DNA from: PALSA-1296 sp038322815
Lineage (GTDB): Bacteria; Bacteroidota; Ignavibacteria; Palsa-1295
Assembly (NCBI GenBank): GCA_038322815.1
Contig: JBBQGG010000077.1
Location: 1 to 13,643 of the forward strand
DNA length: 13,643 nucleotides
Reading direction: 5' to 3'
The notes below the pieces were generated by a model that saw nothing but the letters and a program-made list of their open reading frames with translations, made no database searches and was not told the DNA's origin. Position 1 is the stretch's first letter. Every line of letters begins with the position of its first letter. Shown piece by piece: positions 6,137 through 13,586 of this stretch. The translations under genes and the position numbers were made by a program.

Positions 6137-9028
6137 TTATGCAGCTTCTACTTCAGCATAGTCTTCTACCGGAGGGCAACTGCAAACAAGAGTCCGATCT
6201 CCATATGCGCCGTTTACTCTACCGACAGGAGACCAGAATTTATTATGCCGTGTCCATGGTGCGGGATATCCTGCTTTAGAACGAGAATAAGAATGCTCCC
6301 AATCATCAGCCATTAACGATTCGGCAGTATGGGGAGAATTTTTCAGCACATTATCTTCCTTATCCGCCAAGCCATTTTCAATTTCTTTGATCTCTTCACC
6401 AATTGCAAGCAGTGCGTCACAGAATCTATCGAGTTCATGCAACGCTTCGCTTTCTGTAGGTTCGATCATCAGCGTTCCGGCAACCGGGAAAGAAACGGTG
6501 GGCGCATGGAAGCCATAGTCAACTAAACGTTTTGCAATATCTTCGACTTCAATACCTGCAGTATGTTTGAAATGACGCATATCAACGATCATTTCATGCG
6601 CAACACGTCCTTGCTTTCCTTGGTAAAGAATAGGGAAATGTTTTTCGAGCCGGGACTTAATATAATTTGCATTTAAGATCGCAACCTTCGTTGCATCTGT
6701 CAATCCATCGCTTCCCATCATCGAAATATATGCCCATGAAATAAGAAGAATGCTTGCACTTCCCCATGGAGCTGCCGATACTGCATGTATGCTTTGCTTA
6801 GTACCGATGGGAACAACTGCATGACCGGGCAAGAATGGCTTCAAATGATTAGCAACTCCGATCGGTCCCATTCCAGGTCCACCTCCCCCATGCGGAATGC
6901 AGAATGTCTTGTGAAGATTCAAATGGCAAACATCTGCGCCAATATTATGGGGACTTGTCAAACCGACTTGTGCATTCATATTCGCACCGTCCATATATAC
7001 CTGACCGCCGTGCGAATGAATAATATTGCATACTTCGATGATCGTTTCTTCAAACACTCCATGTGTTGAAGGGTATGTTACCATTAACGCAGCAAGATCA
7101 TTCTTATGCTGCTCGGCTTTTTCTTTTAAGTCTGCAATATCAATATTCCCATTTTCGTCTGTCTTTGATACAACAACTTTCATGCCTGCCATAACAGCGC
7201 TGGCAGGATTTGTACCGTGCGCCGAAGCAGGAATTATTACCACATTGCGATGACTTTCGCCGCGAGACTTGTGATATTCTCTGATAACGAGCAAACCTGC
7301 ATATTCCCCTTGTGCACCTGCATTAGGTTGTAAGCTTACTGCGTCAAAGCCCGTTATCTCACAAAGTGCCTCTTCTAAAAGTTTAAAAACTTTTTGATAG
7401 CCTAACGTCTGATCAAGTGGTGCAAACGGATGAATCCGTCCAAATTCCTGCCAGGTCACAGGGATCATTTCACTTGTTGCATTCAATTTCATTGTGCATG
7501 AGCCAAGAGCGATCATTGAATGCGTTAAGGAAAGATCGCGGTTCTCAAGCATCTTTAAGTATCGCAGCATCTCCGTCTCGGAGTGATAGGTGTTAAAAAC
7601 AGGATGCGTAAGATAATCACCGGTTCTTTTTGCTTCAGCCGGTATGGCAACTGCAATTTGAATTGCCGTGTGATTCGTTGCTTTTATTCCTGATGCTTTA
7701 GAGAAAACTTCAACAATATTATTGACATCGCCAATCGTCGTCGTCTCATCAAGTGAAATACCTATACCATCGGCAAAATATCTGAAATTTATTTTGGCTT
7801 CTTCGGCATACTGTTGAATTGCTACGAGCTTTTCATCACGTAGATTTATTTTAATGGTATCAAAATAATGCGAATGGGCAAGTTTAAATCCACCTTTTTC
7901 CAAATGTTTGGCAAGAAGCGAAGTCAAGCCATGCACTCGTTCTGCAATAACTTTTAACCCCTTCGGTCCGTGATAAACAGCATACATTGCTGCCATATTT
8001 GCAAGTAATGCTTGTGCTGTGCAGATATTGCTTGTTGCTTTATCGCGGCGGATATGTTGTTCGCGGGTTTGCAATGCCATACGTAATGCCGGCTTGCCGT
8101 GAGAATCTACAGAGACACCAATAATACGTCCCGGCATCTGACGTTTAAATCTTTCTTGAGCAGCGAAAAATGCAGCATGGGGTCCACCATAACCAAGCGG
8201 CACTCCGAAACGCTGCGCTGAACCGAAAACTATATCCGCTCCGAATTCGCCCGGTGATTGCAATAGTGTCAAACTGAGAAGATCACTAGCTACGGCAATA
8301 CTTGCATGTTGCTCATGAGCAATTTTACAAAAATTTTCATAATGGATTATCTCACCATTTCCATTTGGATATTGCAAGATAGCTCCAAATATCTTATCAT
8401 TCCATTTTTTTTCTATTGCAAGTGGATCCCCAATAAGCAGTTTAATACCCAAAGGTTCGGCTCGTGTTATGAGAATATCGATCGTTTGAGGATAACAATC
8501 CTGCGATACAAAAAGAATATTGGCATCATGCATCTGCTGGCTCCTGTGCGCATACATTAAATGCATTGCTTCTGCTGCTGCAGTACCTTCATCAAGTAGT
8601 GACGCATTAGCGATCTGCATTCCTGTAAGATCCATCACCATCGTCTGAAAATTCAGAAGCGATTCGAGCCGACCTTGTGCTATTTCTGCCTGATACGGGG
8701 TATACTGCGTATACCAACCTGGATTCTCCATCAGATTACGCAAGATTACCGGAGGCGTGACGCAATCATAATACCCCATTCCGATATAGGATTTATAAAC
8801 CTTATTCTGCGAAGCGATCTCTTTGAATTCTTCCAAAAACTCAACTTCCGTCTTTGCCTTTACACCTTTAAGAGGATGCTTGAGCCGTATCTTCGAAGGA
8901 ATTGTCTGCTCAATTAGGTTATCAAGCGTTGCGGCGCCGATATAGTCAAGCATTTTCTGCTGCTCTTCGGCATTGGGTCCTATGTGGCGGTCTTGGAATC
9001 TATCGTAGCGGTGTAAAACGGTGTTCAT
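6137..9028 (-). CDS. gcvP: Glycine dehydrogenase (decarboxylating), P-protein
   Basis: PLP enzyme of the cytosolic glycine cleavage system; it decarboxylates glycine and passes the aminomethyl group to the lipoyl arm of GcvH. At 963 residues it is the single-chain form that carries both the N- and C-terminal halves (split into GcvPA/GcvPB in many Gram-positive bacteria and archaea). The start fits the family: DRHIGP at 13-18. Visible blocks are YIGMGYYDCVTPPVILRN (81-98), GSAQRFGVPLGYGGPHAAFF (269-288), LGSCTMKLNATSEM (508-521), SAHGTNPASA (602-611), MDGANMNAQVGL (679-690), and HLNLHKTFCIPHGGGGPG (702-719) with the PLP lysine K707. It stands alone: gcvT, gcvH and lpd are not nearby. lipA, whose product makes the lipoyl group GcvH needs, lies about 3 kb away in a separate unit. 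A terminator follows the stop directly. Confidence 0.98.
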   Translation of the reverse strand: MNTVLHRYDRFQDRHIGPNAEEQQKMLDYIGAATLDNLIEQTIPSKIRLKHPLKGVKAKTEVEFLEEFKEIASQNKVYKSYIGMGYYDCVTPPVILRNLMENPGWYTQYTPYQAEIAQGRLESLLNFQTMVMDLTGMQIANASLLDEGTAAAEAMHLMYAHRSQQMHDANILFVSQDCYPQTIDILITRAEPLGIKLLIGDPLAIEKKWNDKIFGAILQYPNGNGEIIHYENFCKIAHEQHASIAVASDLLSLTLLQSPGEFGADIVFGSAQRFGVPLGYGGPHAAFFAAQERFKRQMPGRIIGVSVDSHGKPALRMALQTREQHIRRDKATSNICTAQALLANMAAMYAVYHGPKGLKVIAERVHGLTSLLAKHLEKGGFKLAHSHYFDTIKINLRDEKLVAIQQYAEEAKINFRYFADGIGISLDETTTIGDVNNIVEVFSKASGIKATNHTAIQIAVAIPAEAKRTGDYLTHPVFNTYHSETEMLRYLKMLENRDLSLTHSMIALGSCTMKLNATSEMIPVTWQEFGRIHPFAPLDQTLGYQKVFKLLEEALCEITGFDAVSLQPNAGAQGEYAGLLVIREYHKSRGESHRNVVIIPASAHGTNPASAVMAGMKVVVSKTDENGNIDIADLKEKAEQHKNDLAALMVTYPSTHGVFEETIIEVCNIIHSHGGQVYMDGANMNAQVGLTSPHNIGADVCHLNLHKTFCIPHGGGGPGMGPIGVANHLKPFLPGHAVVPIGTKQSIHAVSAAPWGSASILLISWAYISMMGSDGLTDATKVAILNANYIKSRLEKHFPILYQGKQGRVAHEMIVDMRHFKHTAGIEVEDIAKRLVDYGFHAPTVSFPVAGTLMIEPTESEALHELDRFCDALLAIGEEIKEIENGLADKEDNVLKNSPHTAESLMADDWEHSYSRSKAGYPAPWTRHNKFWSPVGRVNGAYGDRTLVCSCPPVEDYAEVEAA

Positions 9029-9137
9029 TCTTACTGGATTTATTAAGTAGCATAATGAAACAGATTTTTTCTAAGAAAAATTTGTTATCAGCCTAAGACT
9101 TATACATTAATTTTAGCACAACTACTAATAATAAACA
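9029..9137. promoter_or_regulatory. Divergent promoter region, gcvP / yajQ
   Basis: This 109-nt AT-rich gap separates two divergent genes and must hold promoters for both, by position. No convincing pair of -35/-10 boxes could be fixed; TATACATT at 9101-9108 toward yajQ is a weak -10 candidate with poor spacing to TTGTTA (9082-9087). A small perfect palindrome, TTTTCTAAGAAAA (9067-9079), is visible. Neither start codon has a Shine-Dalgarno sequence. No glycine-riboswitch-like fold was recognised on the gcvP side. Confidence 0.45.
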
Positions 9138-9635
9138 ATGGCAAGCCAATTTTCATTTGATGTCGTCAGTCAATTCGATGAGCAGGAAGTTGATAATGCC
9201 GTCAATCAGGCGCGCAAAGAAGTCGAGCAACGCTACGATTTCAAAGGCTCGAACACGGAGATAGATATGAATCTCAAGGAAAAAACGATCACGCTGCATA
9301 CCAGCGATGATATGAAACTTCGTGCCCTTCATGAGATATTGAACGGCAAAATGATCAAGCGAGGCATATCGCTGAAGGTACTTGATTATGGAAAAGAAGA
9401 ACCTGCAACAGGCGGTTCGATCAGGCAGGTCATCAAACTCAAAAGTGGTTTAGAGTCAGAGCAAGCAAAGCAGATTACGAAAATGGTCAAGGAGTTGAAG
9501 CTTAAAGTTCAGGCTGCGATTCAGGGCGAGGAAGTTAGAATTACAGGAAAGAGCAAGGACGACTTGCAAGTGGCTATGCAAACTCTGAAAGGACAGGCAT
9601 TTGACTTCCCTATTCAATTCACCAATTACCGATAA
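9138..9635 (+). CDS. yajQ: YajQ family nucleotide-binding protein
   Basis: Small cytosolic protein of the YajQ (UPF0234) family, members of which bind nucleotides and, in Xanthomonas, cyclic di-GMP as part of a transcription-control mechanism; RNA or tRNA binding has also been proposed. Length 165 is typical (about 160-165). The family signatures are nearly intact: MASQFSFDVVSQFDEQEVDNA at the start is close to consensus, then RYDFKGSNTEI (32-42), a GGSIRQVIKLKSGL stretch near residue 93, VQAAIQGEEVRITGKSKDDL near 124-143, and the conserved C-terminal FDFPIQFTNYR. The fold is two ferredoxin-like repeats. It heads a plus-strand pair with the amidase 6 nt downstream; a shared role is not evident from sequence. 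Which ligand it binds in this organism is unknown. Confidence 0.96.
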   Translation: MASQFSFDVVSQFDEQEVDNAVNQARKEVEQRYDFKGSNTEIDMNLKEKTITLHTSDDMKLRALHEILNGKMIKRGISLKVLDYGKEEPATGGSIRQVIKLKSGLESEQAKQITKMVKELKLKVQAAIQGEEVRITGKSKDDLQVAMQTLKGQAFDFPIQFTNYR

Positions 9636-9641
9636 CTCTGG

Positions 9642-10475
9642 ATGCTTAAGCTCTCCATTGTTGCATTCTCTCTCATTGTATTTTGTTTTTCCTATTCCTC
9701 TCCGATATTTTCTCATTCGTTCAGCGACGATGATACCACTACCGTTAAAGTAAAATCAAAACAGAAAAAAAAACATCCCAAACTTGACGTCATCGTCCTC
9801 GATGCAGGGCATGGCGGCAAAGATCCCGGAGCAATTGGTACAAAGGGTTATCAGGAAAAAAAAGCTACTCTTGCAATTGTTTTGAAATTAGGTGAATTAA
9901 TCAAAGAAGAACTCCCTAAAACAGAGGTAGTTTATACTCGCAAATCAGATAAATTCATTGAGCTATACAAACGGGGTGAGATCGCTAACGAAAGTAAGGG
10001 CAAACTTTTCATTAGCATTCACTGCAACTCGACCCCTGAGAAACCTACAAAAGCCGGTGGTATGGCAACATATATATTACGTCCGGGAAAAACAGATGCT
10101 GCAATTAAAGTCGCTGCCAGGGAAAATGCCGTGATTGAATATGAAAAAAACAAAAAGAGATATGATGCGCTTTCCGATATTGATTTTATTCTGACTTCGA
10201 TGTCACGTTCTCAAGATGTGAAATTCTCTGAGAAATTCGCTTCACTTGTTCAGAAAGAATTAAAGAAATCTGTGGGGTTGAAAAGTAACGGAGTTGAACA
10301 AGCCGGATTTTTCGTCCTTGTCGGCGCTTCGATGCCAAATGTGCTTATCGAGACGGCATATATTTCTAATCTAAAGGAAGAAATTATTTTGAAAAGCTCA
10401 GCAGGACAATTAGAATATGCAAAAGGGATATTAGAAGCGATTAAGAAATATAAGGAAGTTTATGAAGGATCTTGA
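9642..10475 (+). CDS. N-acetylmuramoyl-L-alanine amidase, Amidase_3 family, secreted
   Basis: Zinc amidase that would cut the bond between N-acetylmuramic acid and the stem peptide L-alanine in peptidoglycan, acting in the periplasm during cell separation or wall turnover. Residues 1 to about 25 form a hydrophobic signal sequence (LSIVAFSLIVFCFSY core). A short Lys-rich linker follows, and the catalytic domain runs from about 48 to the end. Zinc ligands and catalytic glutamate are all visible: H57 in LDAGHGGKDPGA (53-64), E72 in GYQEKK, H127 in FISIHCNS (123-130), and E237 in VLIETAYISN (234-243). There is no AMIN, LysM or SPOR domain, so targeting must rely on partners. The start ATG is 6 nt after yajQ, indicating one transcript. 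A broadly AmiA/B/C-like role is likely, but the specific paralogue cannot be named. Confidence 0.93.
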   Translation: MLKLSIVAFSLIVFCFSYSSPIFSHSFSDDDTTTVKVKSKQKKKHPKLDVIVLDAGHGGKDPGAIGTKGYQEKKATLAIVLKLGELIKEELPKTEVVYTRKSDKFIELYKRGEIANESKGKLFISIHCNSTPEKPTKAGGMATYILRPGKTDAAIKVAARENAVIEYEKNKKRYDALSDIDFILTSMSRSQDVKFSEKFASLVQKELKKSVGLKSNGVEQAGFFVLVGASMPNVLIETAYISNLKEEIILKSSAGQLEYAKGILEAIKKYKEVYEGS

Positions 10476-10480
10476 TAAAT

Positions 10481-10533
10481 AATGGAGCGGACTCTTAGTC
10501 CGTTCAGGAGGCGGATTAAGAGTCCGCCCCATT
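10481..10533. repeat. Long inverted repeat between convergent genes (terminator or REPIN-like element)
   Basis: Two 22-nt arms (10481-10502 and 10512-10533) pair over a 9-nt loop TTCAGGAGG, with 20 Watson-Crick pairs, one G-U and one A-C mismatch. Each arm also contains its own small palindrome: CGGACT-CTT-AGTCCG on the left and CGGATT-AAG-AGTCCG on the right, so two short hairpins in inverted order can alternatively form. That doublet layout resembles REPIN elements. It fills the gap between the amidase stop (10475) and the waaA stop (10546), so it could stop transcription in both directions. No clear T-tract follows on either strand, which is why a repeat is preferred over a plain terminator. 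Confidence 0.8.
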
Positions 10534-10545
10534 GGAGAAAATCAT

Positions 10546-11832
10546 CTACCATTGTATCGCAGCTATCTTCTCCATAATTTTTACCGTCGCACCTTGTGAA
10601 GAATACACAAAGTTTTTTGAGGCTACTGCTGCAAGCGTTCTTGGAATATCATTAAGGAGCCAATTAGTATATGCATCATCAAACTCATCTGCGTTCTGAA
10701 CTTCAACTGCGCCGGAAAGTCCAATAAGTGAAGCAATTTCTTTCGAACGTTTATGATTTGATCCGATGATCGCAGGTACTCCCCAAACCGCAGGTTCGAG
10801 AACATTATGCACTCCTGAACCAAAGCCGCCACCTACATAGGAAAAAAGCGCTCCTTGATAGAGGGAGAATAATGTACCGATACTATCAACAATAATAACT
10901 TTTTCATTTCTATACGATGAGAGCGATGAAAAAAGAATTGCTTCTTGTCCGAATTTAGATTTAATGTCACTAATATGGGCTTTATCTACTTCATGTGGCA
11001 CAATGATATTGATAATCTTTTCACCTGCTCCAAGCATTTTCTTTATAACAGGGATAATTACCTCTTCATCGTTTTTCCATGTACTTCCCGCAACAAATAT
11101 TTTTAGTTTTTCGGATGTTACAACTTGCATCACATTTTCAGGCAATGCTAGATCTCCGCTATCTTCGATTGTTTGTCTCCTTGCAATAACCTGATCACAA
11201 CGCGTATCTCCCGCAACACTGATATCGCGCACACGAATGGTTAATTTTTCAATTACATTTTTATCGAGTTCGTTTATCGTGCAGATCGTATTAATAAATG
11301 AATAGGTCTTACGATACAAGGTGTTAATAAACGGAAGCGATTTTCCCAACGATTGATCGAATGTTGCACTGAAAAGCAGCATCGGAATATTTCTGTCATG
11401 AACTTCATGTACAAAATTATGCCAAAGATCATAGCGGACAAAGAGCACAAGATCAGGCTTTGTAATATCCAAGAACCAATTCACATCACCTACGGAATCG
11501 AAAGGGAGATAGGTGATAATATCCGGGACAGTATACGTGTTGACCGCATTTTCATAGCCGCTTGGAGAAAAGAATGTCAGATGGATATGCACGTTTGGAT
11601 ATTTTTCTTTCAGCGCAGCAATTATGGGTTTTGCCTGTTCTAACTCACCAAAAGATGAAACATGAATGAGAATTCGTTTATGGAGAGGATTTATCGAAGG
11701 ATAATATTTTTCTATTTTTGCAAATAAATGTTTTTTTCCTTCTACACCACGCCTGATCTTGGTATCAAAAAGTGCAAGCGCTCCGAGAAGCGTCCTGAAA
11801 AAAACGAGAAAGAGCGAATAGAGAATGTACAC
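10546..11832 (-). CDS. waaA: 3-deoxy-D-manno-octulosonic acid (Kdo) transferase
   Basis: Glycosyltransferase family 30 enzyme on the cytoplasmic face of the inner membrane; it adds Kdo from CMP-Kdo to the lipid A precursor. Length 428 matches the family (about 420-430). The N-terminus is a hydrophobic membrane anchor (residues 1-22) followed by KIRRGVEGKK (25-34). The catalytic glutamate is E63 in SSFGELEQAKP (59-69). Other blocks are FVRYDLWHNF (131-140), AGDTRCDQV (207-215), AGSTWKNDEE (248-257), VDSIGTL (315-321) and GGGFGSGVHNVLEPA (334-348), the nucleotide-sugar site. The start is GTG at 11832-11830, 3 nt after the lipA stop, giving VYILYS with the anchor intact. The lipA-waaA pairing has no obvious metabolic logic. 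Number of Kdo residues added cannot be told. It marks the organism as LPS-bearing. Confidence 0.95.
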   Translation of the reverse strand: MYILYSLFLVFFRTLLGALALFDTKIRRGVEGKKHLFAKIEKYYPSINPLHKRILIHVSSFGELEQAKPIIAALKEKYPNVHIHLTFFSPSGYENAVNTYTVPDIITYLPFDSVGDVNWFLDITKPDLVLFVRYDLWHNFVHEVHDRNIPMLLFSATFDQSLGKSLPFINTLYRKTYSFINTICTINELDKNVIEKLTIRVRDISVAGDTRCDQVIARRQTIEDSGDLALPENVMQVVTSEKLKIFVAGSTWKNDEEVIIPVIKKMLGAGEKIINIIVPHEVDKAHISDIKSKFGQEAILFSSLSSYRNEKVIIVDSIGTLFSLYQGALFSYVGGGFGSGVHNVLEPAVWGVPAIIGSNHKRSKEIASLIGLSGAVEVQNADEFDDAYTNWLLNDIPRTLAAVASKNFVYSSQGATVKIMEKIAAIQW

Positions 11833-11835
11833 GTA

Positions 11836-12720
11836 TTAAATGTATTGCTCCGCATGATACGAACTACGGACAAGCGGACCTGATTCGACATTGCGGAAAC
11901 CCATATCCATACCGATATCGTGCAGCTCTTTGAATTCATCAGGATGCAAAAAGCGAAACACAGGGAGGTGATTCGGTGATGGCTGAAGGTACTGTCCTAA
12001 GGTCAGAATATCAACTTTAATTTCAACAAGATCGGTCATCACGCGCATAAGTTCTTCCCTGCTCTCGCCAAGTCCGAGCATGATTCCCGTCTTCGTAATA
12101 AACCCCTCTTCTTTTGCACGACGCAAAACTTTCAGTGACCATTGATATTTTGCCTGGGGACGAACTAAGCGGTACATTGAAGGTACCGTCTCAGTATTAT
12201 GATTTAGGATGTCCGGACGAGCATCGAAAATTAATTTCAACGATTGATCTTTTCCTTTGAAATCAGGGATAAGAACTTCGATTCTCGTCTTTGGATTCGC
12301 TCTTCGAGTTGCACGGATCGTCTCAGCAAAAACACTTGCGCCGCCATCGGGCAGTTCATCGCGATTAACACTTGTGATAACAAGATGGCGCAAGTCCATA
12401 AGCCTTGCAGCCTCGGCAACACGTTCAGGTTCTTCTGTATCGAGGAAGCTTGGTCTGCCGGTCTTCACTGCACAAAATCCACAAGAGCGGGTACAGGTAT
12501 CACCTAAGATCATAAATGTGGCAGTACCTGAATTCCAACACTCAGCAACATTCGGACAGCGCGCTTCCTCGCATACAGTATGGAGATCATGCTCATGCAT
12601 GATATTTTTCAGACGAGTATAATTCTCACCGGAAGGAATGCGCACCTTCAGCCAGTCAGGACGGGCTTCTCGTGGTTTAGGTTCGGCAATAACAGGTAGA
12701 TCGAGTAACATCGACTCCAT
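11836..12720 (-). CDS. lipA: Lipoyl synthase
   Basis: Radical SAM enzyme that inserts two sulfur atoms into octanoyl groups on lipoyl domains (GcvH, pyruvate and 2-oxoglutarate dehydrogenase E2). Length 294 is normal. The auxiliary iron-sulfur cluster cysteines are C50, C55 and C61 in the CEEARCPNVAEC block, and the radical SAM cluster cysteines are C76, C80 and C83 in CTRSCGFC. The conserved RSSY motif, whose serine completes the auxiliary cluster, is at 285-288, seven residues before the end. Other family blocks are TSVNRDELPDGGA (115-127), NHNTETV, and GIMLGLGE. The start is ATG at 12720; LKVRIPSGENY follows at a usual distance. lipB or lplA is not next to it. It is first in a unit with waaA and is divergent from the antitoxin gene. 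The product is needed by the glycine cleavage system that gcvP belongs to. Confidence 0.97.
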   Translation of the reverse strand: MESMLLDLPVIAEPKPREARPDWLKVRIPSGENYTRLKNIMHEHDLHTVCEEARCPNVAECWNSGTATFMILGDTCTRSCGFCAVKTGRPSFLDTEEPERVAEAARLMDLRHLVITSVNRDELPDGGASVFAETIRATRRANPKTRIEVLIPDFKGKDQSLKLIFDARPDILNHNTETVPSMYRLVRPQAKYQWSLKVLRRAKEEGFITKTGIMLGLGESREELMRVMTDLVEIKVDILTLGQYLQPSPNHLPVFRFLHPDEFKELHDIGMDMGFRNVESGPLVRSSYHAEQYI

Positions 12721-12824
12721 AAACGAAAAAAAGAAGGAGAGAGTTTAGAACCCCTCGCCCGGTATTTCGGGAGAAGGCAGGGGTATGGGCTGAACCAAAT
12801 TACCAAAGAACGAAGTTATATATA
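12721..12824. promoter_or_regulatory. Divergent intergenic region, lipA / antitoxin
   Basis: A 104-nt gap between divergent genes that by position should contain promoters for both. On the plus strand a perfect palindrome TTATATATAA (12816-12825) holds TATAAT overlapping the first ATG of the antitoxin gene; it has no matching -35 box and would place a start site inside the gene, so it is a weak candidate. The middle of the gap is taken up by a palindromic repeat. No clear ribosome-binding site precedes either gene. Confidence 0.35.
12750..12784. repeat. Palindromic intergenic element
   Basis: Outer arms ACCCCT (12750-12755) and AGGGGT (12779-12784) enclose an inner hairpin CCCG-GTATTT-CGGG (12758-12771), with GCC/GGC pairing also possible. 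On the minus strand it reads as a CCCC...CTTCTCCCGAAATACCGGG...GGGG type sequence, which resembles C/G-rich dispersed palindromes common between genes in many bacteria. The arms are imperfect, suggesting a decayed copy. Only one copy is in this window, so repetition elsewhere is inferred. Confidence 0.6.
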
Positions 12825-13031
12825 ATGATGCTGATTGAGAGGACACAAGATGAGATCATTATACGACTGCCATCCTATGTTGATAGCAAAGGATTGAAGC
12901 GGCTCGTGGATTTTTTGAAATATAAAGAAGCCACTGCCCGTTCGAAAGCCACGCAGGCAGATATTGATAAACTTACCAAGCAAATTAAAAAAGGCTGGTG
13001 GAAGAAATCGCGACAAAAGTTTATTAAGTGA
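12825..13031 (+). CDS. Putative antitoxin of a PIN-toxin pair
   Basis: Small charged protein of 68 residues (67 if the second of two adjacent ATG codons is used). No named domain is recognised with certainty. The layout, an N-terminal short beta-like stretch DEIIIRLP, a middle LVDFLKYKE helix, a KATQADIDKLTKQI helix and a basic tail ending GWWKKSRQKFIK, is familiar from small proteins encoded directly upstream of PIN-domain toxins in Bacteroidota and relatives. The TGA stop overlaps the toxin GTG start by 4 nt (GTGA), the usual coupling in VapBC-like modules, which supports the antitoxin role. It is intact while its partner toxin is broken. DNA binding and self-repression are expected for such antitoxins but not shown by sequence here. 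Confidence 0.75.
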   Translation: MMLIERTQDEIIIRLPSYVDSKGLKRLVDFLKYKEATARSKATQADIDKLTKQIKKGWWKKSRQKFIK

Positions 13032-13471
13032 AGGTTGTCGTTGATTCAAATATCGTTTTTAGTGCACTCCTTAAATTTACCGGCTCGATCGACGATATTC
13101 TTTTCAACTCCGAAGATCTTTTCACTTTTTACGCGCCGCTTTACCTTCAAGATGAGATCAATGATCATTGGGACAAATTACTCAAAATTTCTAAGTTAAG
13201 CGAAGACGAACTTCGAGAATCGCAATTTCGGATATATAAACGAATTGAGTTTATTGATGAACACTTGATCTCCGAACGCATTTGGCGATCATCTGAACTG
13301 CTAACAAAAGATATTGATGTTGATGATACTGCCTTTATAGCCTTAACAAAATATTTATGAGCTACACTTTGGTCAGGTGATAGAACTTTGATTCTTGGTT
13401 TAAGGAGGTTGGGATTTAATAAAGTTATTACAACCCAGGAATTACTTGCAATACAGCGAGAAAGGACATAA
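13028..13471 (+). pseudogene. PIN-domain toxin (VapC-like ribonuclease), interrupted by in-frame TGA
   Basis: PIN-domain endoribonuclease of a toxin-antitoxin pair. The open frame from GTG at 13028 ends at TGA (13358-13360) after 110 codons. The same frame then continues ATLWSGDRTLILGLRR and on to TAA at 13469-13471, which is the expected PIN C-terminus; restoring one codon gives a 147-residue protein of normal length. Metal-binding acids visible are D6 in VVVDSNIVFSAL, E43 in LQDEIND and the D97/D99/D100 group in DIDVDDTAFIALTKYL. The fourth acid, D118 in LWSGD, lies after the stop. A single change such as CGA or GGA to TGA explains the break. The truncated form should be inactive. A sequencing error is possible; TGA recoding is unlikely because aroC, the amidase and the antitoxin all end in TGA. 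Confidence 0.85.
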
Positions 13472-13551
13472 AGAAAGTTTAACGCTTTTTTATATGCAAC
13501 AAAATACGTTGTTTTCACGTATAATACATTGTGAACCGACTGTCAGCAAAG

Positions 13552-13586
13552 TCTCAAATCCTCAGATTTCCTACCAATATTTGAGA
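13552..13586. repeat. Inverted repeat downstream of the toxin remnant
   Basis: Perfect 8-nt arms TCTCAAAT (13552-13559) and ATTTGAGA (13579-13586) enclose a 19-nt loop; inside the left part a second small hairpin AAATC-CTCA-GATTT is possible. There is no T-tract, so a terminator role is weak. The right arm runs into the dispersed repeat that follows. The stretch 13472-13551 before it shows no gene; it holds only a TATAAT (13520-13525) inside a weak TTCAC/GTGAA hairpin. Confidence 0.4.

Noticed and set aside
9029..9137. Glycine riboswitch upstream of gcvP
   Set aside because: The gap is too short for the usual tandem aptamer, is AT-rich, and shows none of the conserved GGA-type helices.
12257..12622. 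121-codon plus-strand open frame opposite lipA
   Set aside because: Antisense to the cysteine-rich core of lipA, with no domain or start signal.
13358..13360. TGA read as an amino acid (selenocysteine or recoded glycine)
   Set aside because: aroC, the amidase and the antitoxin use TGA as a genuine stop, no selenocysteine insertion hairpin is evident, and PIN toxins have no selenocysteine at this site. A nonsense mutation is simpler.
13514..13535. TTCAC/GTGAA hairpin containing TATAAT as a promoter
   Set aside because: No suitably spaced -35 box and no gene follows on the plus strand before the window ends.
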